Below are positions 25,175 to 32,900 of a stretch of 45,133 bases of DNA, one piece after another. Under the pieces are notes generated by a model. The model ran no database searches. It saw nothing but the letters and a program-made list of their open reading frames with translations, and was not told the origin of the DNA. This DNA is from an uncultured Lachnospiraceae bacterium (GTDB taxonomy: Bacteria; Bacillota; Clostridia; Lachnospirales; Lachnospiraceae): NCBI GenBank assembly GCA_910583835.1, contig CAJTYM010000035.1, positions 1-45,133 on the forward strand, in the 5' to 3' direction. Every line of letters begins with the position of its first letter. Position 1 is the first letter of the stretch. A program made the position numbers and the translations under genes.

Positions 25175-26197
25175 TCATGCTGACGACCTTCTCCCACGAG
25201 AACGGGACATGGCTTTCTCGTACAGTTCTTCAAGGGAAATACGCCTGTGGTTAAAATAGAATTCTAAAAACAGCATGGTTGTGCCGCATTCACATTTCAG
25301 CGGGTCATAACCGAAAGAGGAGGGGATGGCGCTGCGCCACTGGTTAAAGCTTCTGAGAATGTGGCGTTTTTCATGGGAAACGGCGCTGCGGAGTTTTTTA
25401 TCAATCTCCCGGTGTCGGGCATAAATGCCGCCGTAGCGGATCATTTTGAAATGTTTTTCCGGGATATGCTGGATGAGGCGTTCCATGAAATCCATAACAG
25501 GAAGAGTTTCTTCCACATAGGCGTCATCTTCGTGGCGGTTGTATATGGAAGGTGACAAAGTCGCCGTCATAGCTGTCAATCCGGGACGTGGCGATAACAG
25601 GCCGTCCCAGATAGCGCCCGATGTATTTTATGGCAGTTTTGGGGCCGCATTTATTTGGCTCTGCATAGACATAGAAGCCGTCTTTGTGTTCCCGGTAACA
25701 GCGTGACTTAGTCTTTTTGAAAGAAGGACCGATTTTGGGTTCCATTTCAAATCCCTGCCAAAGGTGTGGAGAACCATGATGAAACCGGGAGTGAAGTTCA
25801 AGGTCTTATTCTGCTTAAAAAACATACGGGAAACAACACTGTTTACGGCATGGAAGAGGCAGTCGAGAATGGAACGGTCATTGAGAAAAAACTCCCGGGG
25901 CTGCCCATCAATGGTGAAGACGCAGTGGCGGTGGGTGGCTTTTACGAGCTTAAAGGACATGGAGGCAGTGCGCCGCATGGCGTACAGGTTGCCGCAGGTA
26001 GGACAGAAACGGCTGTGGCAGCGGAAAGGGACAAATTTTAACTTTCCGCAATGAGGGCAGCCATACATTGCCCCGCCAAAGGCAGAATCGCCGCAGTTGA
26101 TCATTTTATCCACGTTTTCGATGACAGAGTCATGGGGATGAAGAATATAAACCATTTCTTCATAATGGTCTCTAAAAATATCTTGTAGTATGCTCAT
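25175..26197 (-). pseudogene. IS91-family transposase, broken by frame changes and an internal deletion
   Basis: Read from the ATG at 26197. The N-terminal zinc-binding region is intact (CPHCGKLKFVPFRCHSRFCPTCGN), followed by HRHCVFTIDGQPREFF. After VLHTFGRDLKWNP the frame changes and the expected HPH histidines of the HUH nuclease are absent. The sequence resumes in another frame with KIGPSFKKTKSRCYREH and AIKYIGRYLGRPVIATSRI. A third frame carries the C-terminal part (VMDFMERLIQHIPEKHFKMIRYGG, then GYDPLKCECGTTM). The loss of catalytic histidines and at least two frame shifts make it non-functional. Confidence 0.85.
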
Positions 26198-26286
26198 GAG
26201 ATTATTATGCAGGAAAACGACACAAAAAGAAACCCCTAATTCCCCCATGAATGGGGGGAGGCCGCTGAAAAACATTCTATTTTTTA

Positions 26287-26363
26287 TTGATTTTATAGAG
26301 GAAAATCTTCTTATAAGCTCCCGTAAATGTTTATAACATCTTGCGGGAATGGCTTAAAATCAA
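26287..26363. other. Nested inverted repeats upstream of the truncated ORF
   Basis: TTGATTTTA (26287-26295) and TAAAATCAA (26355-26363) are exact complements and enclose CCCG/CGGG and other short stems; GGAAAA and TTTTCC lie just outside. The roughly 265 bases between the transposase and 26463 hold no other gene. This could be a mobile-element end or an origin-like structure; nothing decides it. Confidence 0.35.
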
Positions 26364-26462
26364 GGTTTTCCGCTTATCCCTTTATATCATGCCATATCCC
26401 CATATAAGTTGGTTTTGTAAGACCGGGCACCATTTTAGCACCACAAATTATAGGAGGACGAC

Positions 26463-26690
26463 ATGAAAAACGAACTTTTAGACAGGGGTATTAAACTTGC
26501 GTCCGGCGAAATCAGCAAGGATAAGATAAACCTTGTAGCCGGGGCAGTCACGCAGCCATTCGCGGAAATGGTATGGGTGACGACAGGCGGGGACATGGAA
26601 ACCATAAACCGCCTTACGGACATTCTTGTTACCATGAACACCCCCGCCGACAGGGGGAAGCTGTTCAAAATCATAATATTCGCAAGGTAG
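26463..26690 (+). pseudogene. 5' part of an unknown mobile-element ORF, truncated by recombination
   Basis: 75 codons open with ATG at 26463 after a strong ATAGGAGGACGAC ribosome site, so the start is real. The translation (KLASGEISKDKINLVAGAVTQ, then GGDMETINRLTDIL) is soluble and unrecognised. It ends soon after it meets the inverted XRE fragment: the last residues FAR* come from that fragment's antisense. The C-terminus is therefore probably lost. I do not know the function of the intact protein. Confidence 0.5.
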
Positions 26691-26812
26691 CGCGGCGAGA
26701 TAAACATTTCGTCGCTCACCTTTTTGCGGCTCTCTTTGCGCCCGACGCGCGCCGCCTTGACTGCTTCCCCAAAAGCCTTGAAGTCGTATTGTGGTACTGG
26801 TCTTTTTGACAT
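26671..26812 (-). pseudogene. N-terminal fragment of an XRE regulator typical of clostridial conjugative elements
   Basis: From the ATG at 26812 the translation is MSKRPVPQYDFKAFGEAVKA, then RKESRKKVSDEMFISPRYLANI, the first two-thirds of a Cro/CI-type HTH. After LANI the family sequence would continue with an ENKGQ-like stretch, but here it breaks into unrelated sequence, the antisense of the truncated ORF. The junction is near 26668-26671. Confidence 0.7.
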
Positions 26813-26956
26813 AATTATTCACCCTGTTACATTTTACTGTTCACTTTTCTTTTTGGGTATGCCTACACAGTTCCATCAGTTGGCTAAAATAATTCCTAGT
26901 GACGCTATACCGTTTTTCGGAAAGGCGAAAATTGGGTGAAAGTTTCTGCAAAATTC

Positions 26957-26997
26957 TTGACAATATTTAGATAGCAGTATAGAATTGAGCATATGCT
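26957..26997 (+). promoter_or_regulatory. TetR promoter with overlapping palindrome (probable operator)
   Basis: TTGACA (26957-26962), 17 bp, TAGAAT (26980-26985). Immediately after the -10 is TTGAGCATATGCTTAA (26985-27000 region), a 16-bp palindrome with one mismatched pair and core AGCATATGCT (26988-26997). Its place over the transcription start fits autorepression by the TetR protein. GCAGGAGG follows as ribosome site. Confidence 0.65.
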
Positions 26998-27018
26998 TAA
27001 TTTTGCAGGAGGAAATTT

Positions 27019-27588
27019 ATGGATAAAGGTGACGAAAGAAAGAAACAACTCTTACAAGTTGCACTAGATGTATTTATAGAAAAAGGCTACTACGGTACAA
27101 GTACCCGCGAAATTGCAAGAAGGGCTGGTGTCAGTTCTGGTTTATTATTTCACTATTTCAGCAATAAAGACAGTATTTATCTTGAGCTTGTAAAAATTGG
27201 TGTTGAAGAAATGAAAATAGATACAGAAATAGCAATGGGAGCACCTTACGAATACCTTTTTCAAACCATAAAAAAAGTATTTGAGCAGATAGAAAGCAAT
27301 CCCTCATTTGGAAAGATGTTTGTGTTTATGGATAATGTGCAGCACACAGTAGTCAATGAAAAGGACATAACATCACTTTTAGAATCAGCAGATATTTGTA
27401 AGCAATGGATTCCTATCATTTTAGAGGGGCAACAACGTGGCGAGTTTCGTGAGGGAAATCCCCATTCACTATGTGTTGCTGTTTTTGGTGCCATACAGGG
27501 AATTGCACAGGAAAAAGTCAGAATCCCTAGTACACCATTGCCAAAGACAGATTGGCTTATGGATGTGATAGTTAATCGTACTAAATAG
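27019..27588 (+). CDS. TetR/AcrR-family regulator of the accessory island
   Basis: 189 aa. The HTH is in residues about 8-55 (LLQVALDVFIEKGYYGTSTR, then EIARRAGVSSGLLFHYFSNKDSIY), a very typical TetR N-terminus. The C-terminal ligand-binding region is unassigned. It precedes the serine hydrolase by 69 nt on the same strand, and both are clearly richer in A+T than the chromosomal genes around, indicating transfer. It probably represses itself, and perhaps the hydrolase, through the palindrome at 26988. Confidence 0.9.
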   Translation: MDKGDERKKQLLQVALDVFIEKGYYGTSTREIARRAGVSSGLLFHYFSNKDSIYLELVKIGVEEMKIDTEIAMGAPYEYLFQTIKKVFEQIESNPSFGKMFVFMDNVQHTVVNEKDITSLLESADICKQWIPIILEGQQRGEFREGNPHSLCVAVFGAIQGIAQEKVRIPSTPLPKTDWLMDVIVNRTK

Positions 27589-27657
27589 CAAAATACATTT
27601 ATTTTTAGGGGTTAGAAAACTGAAAGTATTATGGAAAGGTAAAGAAAAACAGATACT

Positions 27658-28689
27658 ATGAAAGCAAAAAGTTATGATGACTTATTCGATAAATATATTC
27701 GGACAAAAAAAATTTGTGAAAGTGTTATGCTAATTAAAAAAGGAACAGGAGAAACTATATTTTCAAAGGCTTACGGCGGAAAAAATATAGATAGTCCAAT
27801 AGTAGCTGCAAGCATAACAAAAATGTTTACTGCTGCATGTATTTTTACGCTCATTCAACAAGGTTATATAACACTAAATGATAGTCTGTTAGATTTCTAC
27901 GAACCTGCTTATCTAAAGGGATTGCATGTTTATAAAGGTAAAGATTATTCTTGTGAATTGAAAATATCCGATTTACTCTATCAAACAAGTGGATTGGCAG
28001 ATATATATGAGGAGGGGAAAAATAGTATAAAAAAGCAAGCTATAATATCCGACGCATTTATTAGCTTTGAAAAAAATATTGCTTTAACAAAAGAGAAAGA
28101 AGCACATTTCCCGCCTAATTACAAAGCTAATGCCCATTATGCGGATATTAACTATAATATACTGGGTGATATTATTGAAAAAATCACAAAACAGCCGCTA
28201 GAAAAGGTGTTTGATAAATACATATTTTCAAAAATAAATATGACTGAAACTTATTTGCCTGTTTCGGAAAAAGAGTACATACCTATGGTTTACTATGGGG
28301 ATAAGCAGCTATATAGACCGCAATTCATAATGTGCAGCAAAGCAAGTGGCGGTTGTATTACAACTACAAAAGACCTAATGATATTTATACAGGCTTTTTT
28401 CCGTAGTGAACTATTTGACAAAAAAATGCTTGATTCAAAACCGTATAGAAAATTACAACTATCTATGTTTCCTCTTTATTATGGAAGCGGCTATATGAGA
28501 ATAAAAATGGGTGGATTTTCTACTTCCTTTTTGGGACAAGGTGATTTGATAGGTCATAGCGGTTCAACAGGTTCATTTGCATTTTACTATCCAAATAAAG
28601 AGTTATTCTTTGTTGGAGATTTTAATCAAATGAAATATCCTTCATTGCCTATAAGGTTTGTAATGCAGCTTGCTATGTTTGCACCGTAA
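27658..28689 (+). CDS. Serine hydrolase of the beta-lactamase / penicillin-binding-protein fold
   Basis: 343 aa with no signal peptide, so probably cytoplasmic. It has the SxxK motif SITK (S52, K55), a second motif as YADINYNILGD (Tyr with Asp where many members have Asn), and HSGSTG as the third (HxG) element. These are the signature positions of class-C-like esterases and beta-lactamase-related proteins. The intracellular location argues against a role as secreted beta-lactamase; an esterase or amidase acting on a small molecule is more likely. It is low in GC and paired with TetR. The upstream ribosome site is weak. The substrate is unknown. Confidence 0.82.
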   Translation: MKAKSYDDLFDKYIRTKKICESVMLIKKGTGETIFSKAYGGKNIDSPIVAASITKMFTAACIFTLIQQGYITLNDSLLDFYEPAYLKGLHVYKGKDYSCELKISDLLYQTSGLADIYEEGKNSIKKQAIISDAFISFEKNIALTKEKEAHFPPNYKANAHYADINYNILGDIIEKITKQPLEKVFDKYIFSKINMTETYLPVSEKEYIPMVYYGDKQLYRPQFIMCSKASGGCITTTKDLMIFIQAFFRSELFDKKMLDSKPYRKLQLSMFPLYYGSGYMRIKMGGFSTSFLGQGDLIGHSGSTGSFAFYYPNKELFFVGDFNQMKYPSLPIRFVMQLAMFAP

Positions 28690-28710
28690 GAAATAATGAG
28701 GTGGTAAAAA

Positions 28711-28896
28711 ATGAATATAACAGAATAGGTACGCTGCCCTGTTTGCGGAAATAAGACAAGGTTACAGATACGGGCAGGCACAGAACTTAAAAACTTTCCT
28801 CTCTACTGTCCGAAGTGCAGACAGGAAAGTTTGATTGACGCAAAGGATTTACAGGCAACAGTGATTAAAGAGATTGAAACGAAAACGCAGAGTTGA
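28711..28896 (+). pseudogene. Cys-rich KTR zinc-ribbon protein, interrupted by an in-frame TAG
   Basis: ATG at 28711 follows a GAGGTGG site. The reading is MNITE, then TAG (28726-28728), then VRCPVCGNKTRLQIRAGTEL, then NFPLYCPKCRQESLI and on to a TGA at 28894-28896. The two CPxC pairs would form a zinc ribbon. Relatives commonly have Trp at the stop position, so a single TGG to TAG change explains it. Such small proteins are frequent in clostridial conjugative elements, often near TetR genes. Only readthrough would give a product. Confidence 0.8.
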
Positions 28897-28939
28897 TTAA
28901 CGGAGAGACAAACCGTTAAGGAAAGAATCGAAGGTGGTG

Positions 28940-28986
28940 CAAACGAAAAAGCAGCTTTGACCTTTCGATAACTGCCCTTTCGTTTG
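28940..28986. other. Inverted repeat after the KTR gene
   Basis: CAAACGAAA (28940-28948) pairs with TTTCGTTTG (28978-28986). The 222 bases between the KTR gene and the transposase fragment hold no other gene. It may be a terminator-like or mobile-element-derived structure; there is no T-run. Confidence 0.4.
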
Positions 28987-29118
28987 TATCAGTTTCGATT
29001 TTTCCTGGTTGAACAAAGGCGCGTCCGGGTAGCCGCTGTATATGGGCTTTCAATTTTGACGCTCTTTGCAAAACAGTATGTTGGATACCTGTGCATATGG
29101 AGAGAGATTTTTTTAAAA

Positions 29119-29700
29119 TCATTTCCAGCGCACCACGAATAAGCCTCCGCAGGAAGCTAATAAGTGTGGCTCAGGTCTTATGTAATGCCTGCCAGATGGC
29201 GGAGGAATGATGTTACCTCCGCAGGATGAGCATTTGCAGACATCCTTGTTATAGGGCAGCTTGGTAATAGCGGGCGTATCAAGATCCTTAAGCCTGGAAA
29301 TGTATTTCTTACAGCCAAGCAGGTTGCGGCATAGTGTAATCTTCCTGTTTTTATTCCGGGAAGAAAGCAGACCGTAATGCCGGATCCGCACAAAACGCCT
29401 GGGAGGAACATGCATCAGAAATCTCCTGATGAATTCCTCCCCGGAAAGTGTGAGTTCCTTCCACTGCCCATGGTTTTTGTAATCCTTCACAGTAAACGTA
29501 ACCGTGGAATCCGTCATACCCTTTATGCGGTAGTTGCTTATGGCAATCCTGTGGGTATATTTGCCAAGATATTTGATAACAGACTCCGCACCACGAAATG
29601 GCTTCTTGCAATAAGGAATCCATTCTTTGGCATAGCAGGTGTCCAAAAGCTGTTTGAAAGCATAATGATTTTTGTAAGGTTCCGCTGTTCCATATATGGC
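29119..29700 (-). pseudogene. C-terminal fragment of a second IS91-family transposase
   Basis: The minus-strand frame is open from about 29700 to the stop at 29119 and reads AIYGTAEPYKNHYAFKQLL, then CYAKEWIPYCKKPF, AESVIKYLGKYTHRIAISNY, EEFIRRFLMHVPPRRFVRIR and a Cys-rich end (CKCSSCGG). This is the typical second half of IS91/IS801-type transposases. The zinc-binding and HUH half is missing. The homology ends at about 29693-29703, exactly where the right copy of the 28-bp repeat begins. It is a different lineage from the remnant at 25175-26197. Confidence 0.85.
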
Positions 29701-29720
29701 GAAAGCGCTGGAAGCCTTTA
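29693..29720 (+). repeat. Right copy of the 28-bp direct repeat flanking the accessory island
   Basis: TATATGGCGAAAGCGCTGG...AAGCCTTTA, matching 24788-24815 at 27 of 28 positions. It marks the border between the truncated transposase and the chromosomal leader of the next gene. The following 29721-29860 is AT-rich with no gene. Confidence 0.65.
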
Positions 29721-29878
29721 GTTAGCGCAGCAAGCGTTATTAGAAACTGTATAAAATATCAAAAACTAAAGATTCTCCAACCTCCTTGTGCAAAATCATA
29801 TAGTTTTGGGGGATGAAAACCACTAAAAATTATGAAATAATAATAATATTGGAAAATAATATATTATGTTTTTAGGTT

Positions 29879-29906
29879 GCTCCAGGGCATAAGCATGCGC
29901 TGGAGC
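29879..29906 (+). promoter_or_regulatory. Leader hairpin upstream of the CE1-GH43 gene
   Basis: GCTCCAG (29879-29885) pairs with CTGGAGC (29900-29906), with an inner GCAT-AAGC-ATGC extending the stem after one mismatch; TTTC follows. It lies about 20 nt before the ribosome site AGAAGGAGG and 24 nt before the ATG. It may be an attenuator, or a terminator of upstream transcription. Confidence 0.45.
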
Positions 29907-29929
29907 TTTCTGAAAGAAGGAGGTTTTTA

Positions 29930-32900
29930 ATGGAGAGAATAGGCAAGAACAGGCGAAAAAGGTTTTTCGCCATGGCATTGGCGGCGGTTCTGGCGTTTAC
30001 TGCTGTGCCCGCGGATGTGCGGGCGGACGCAGCCGCAGATGCTTCGGATACGCCGATGGTAGTATCTGCAGGAGATGGGCAGGAGCAATGGACTCCCATC
30101 GGCCAGTACGTGCAGGACACGAATTACGATGTGCCCACGGACTACATGCAGGAAAAGGCGGGCGTTGATTACGGTACCGTGCAGGATATCCAGTATCAGT
30201 CAACGGCAACCAATTCCACCCGCAAGGCGAAGGTAATCCTGCCGGCTGGCTACAGCACGGCAAAGAAATATCCCGTGCTCTATCTCCTGCATGGAATTTT
30301 TCAAGATGAGACAACGCTGCTTAATGACGGCGTACAGAACGTGATTGGCAATGCCATTGCGTCCGGCGACAGCGAGGAGATGATTGTAGTGCTGCCCAAT
30401 GCCTGTGCCAATGCGACGGGCAGCGGCGATGGGTTTAACCTGGAACATTATGCGGCATATGACAACTTTATCAATGATTTTGAGGACTGCCTGATGCCCT
30501 ACATCAATGAGCATTACTCCACAGCCACTGGCAGGGAGAATACGGCTATCTCCGGTTTCTCCATGGGCGGCAGGGTAACGCTGCACATTGGTTTTACGCT
30601 TCAGGACAAGGTGCGCTATATTGGCGCGTTAAATCCGGCGTTTGGTATTTTGGAGTATGAAAATAATGGTGTGCATGAGAACGGTTTGTTTACGGAAGAG
30701 TCATTTACCTTGCAGCCGCAGTATATGGATGATATGCTGGTATTGATTGCGGCTGGCACAAATGACAGTATTGTCAGGGATGAGCCTGAGCGTTACCATA
30801 ATGCACTGGCGGCAAACGAGGTTCCCCATATCTACTATGCCACGAAAGGTATCAATGCCAGCGGGCAAGAGGGCAGCGGCGATCACAATGGGGACGTCTA
30901 TAAGCATGGACTTTACAATTTCATGCGCAGGATTTTCCACAAGCAGTGGGTGCCGGCAGCGGAAAAACCCCTCATCCATTTCAGCTTTGACGATGGGCAG
31001 GATGGATTGAAGAGCGAGGGCGTGAAAGTGACGGTCAATGGGACGCCGGATTTCACGCAGGACGGCGTGGACGGCAAGGCGATGTTCCTGAATGAAGATG
31101 AAAAGGAATATCTGGCGCTTACGAAGGAGGACGGTTCCGGTCTGCTGACTGGCCGCGATGCGTTGACCATTTCTTATTGGAGCAAGACGGAGAGCAAGAC
31201 CAACTGGGCGACATACATTGCACCAAGTGCTGCCGCGCCACAGTATGGCAAAGAAAAGTATTTAGGAATTCTGGATAATGATGCCCAAGTTACGGTGGAG
31301 CGTTACCTGAATACCGAAGGCCGTCCAACGAATGTTTCTGGAAAAGGCAGAAGCGGTCAGTGGAAACACGTTGCCGTTGCCATCACAGAGACGGAGACGC
31401 GCCTGTACATAGACGGTAAAAAGGCAGGAACGCAGGCGAGCACATATAAACTCTCAGACATTGCGGGCGAGAATGGCATTTTCTATATCGGCAAGGCCTG
31501 TTGGGGCGCTGGCGAATATTTTGATGGGTTGATGGACGATTATTCCGTCTATGGGTATGCAATGACCGATGGCCAGGTGAACAACCTGTACAATGGCAAA
31601 GATTTGGATGATGACTCATACATAGCTTCTGAGGCAATGCAGCGGTGCTATGACAGCCTGTCTCTGGGCAGCGTAATCCCGGACGGTGCGGTGATGAAGG
31701 AGGGGAAACTGAATCTTCCCACGCGGCTTGGCAGTGCAGCCATTACCTGGTCGTCCGACAAAGAAAATGTGATTGGCAAAGACGGAACCGTGCATTTGCC
31801 TGCAAGCGCTGCGGAAGTCACCCTGACGGCTAAGATTTTCCTGAATGGCGAGACAACGAGCAAGAAATTTGTAGTTTCTGTTCTTCCGGCCTCTAGCCAG
31901 AAAGCACAGTTTGAGAAGGATTTTATGATTCCTTATGTGGTTACAGGCGAGACAACGCTGCCCGTATCTTATGGACAGGGAACCATTGCCTGGTCCGGCA
32001 CAGCAGTATCTTCCGACGGTAAGATTACTGCCACCAATCAGGAACAGAGCGTGGAATTGACTGCGAATTGGCAGGCGGGCGCTATCACTGCAGCCAAAAC
32101 ATTTTCCGTAAAAATCCTTGCCGCAGATGCAGTGGCGTTGGAGTCATATACCCGCGAACCACTTGCAGCGAACGTCTATGGCGGAAAGCTTGCCTACAGT
32201 CTGCATTTGGCATACCAGAAAGAGGATGGCTCCTATGAAGGGCTGTACTCCAACAATGGTATTCTCTATGCGAAAGCCGATATTTCTGCACAGGGGACAT
32301 TGACAGCAAAAAATTTAAAAAATCCATACGTGTTTGCCATGGCGGATGGCGGTTACGGCGTTATCTGTGTGCGCACGGATTCTTCCGATGAAAAGATGGC
32401 AAATGCCCAGGACAGCCTGAGCAGGGGCAAAGCCCTTCTGTTCACTACCGAAGATTTCATCCATTACGATGAAGTTGGTTTGGTTGACTTGAAGAAAAAT
32501 GTCTTTGTGTCAGATATTATCTGCGATTATGACGGAAGTGCGCAGAAATATATACTTCGCTGGAGCGACACAGAGGGAAATTATTACAGGAGCGTTACGG
32601 CGGATATCCGCAGCCTGTCAGCGGATACAGAGAAAGGCGGTATTTTCGGCTATGACTCGCAGGATACGTCCATCGAGGGCGCGTGTGAGCGCAACCGCTT
32701 CTATGTACCGGGAAGCGTAGGAAAGAATCTCCTGCGCAAATTCAGTACGATATACAATACCGCAGTTCAGGTTCCGGCGAGTGTATCTGTCCTGAAAAAG
32801 GAAGAGGTGGAGAACGTGCAGGCACAGCTGTCCTACAGCGATGGCTCCCAAGCATCGAAGAAAGTAGACTGGAATCTCGATGGCGTGGACTTTAACAAGC

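Larger units (their letters stand above)
24816..29692. mobile_element. Accessory island built from mobile-element remnants
   Basis: About 4.9 kb between the two copies of the 28-bp repeat. Contents: an IS91-family remnant with its small partner ORF, a truncated ORF fused to an XRE fragment, a TetR/serine-hydrolase pair of visibly lower GC, a nonsense-mutated KTR gene typical of clostridial conjugative elements, and a second truncated IS91-family gene. No integrase, relaxase or conjugation gene remains, so it cannot be a complete mobile element as seen. Confidence 0.6.

Noticed and set aside
25766..26041. Plus-strand ORFs inside the transposase remnant
   Set aside because: They are antisense to clear IS91-family protein similarity and have no ribosome site.
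26435..26812. A complete 125-codon minus-strand gene
   Set aside because: Only the first part matches an XRE regulator. The rest is antisense of the plus-strand truncated ORF, so it is reported as a fragment.
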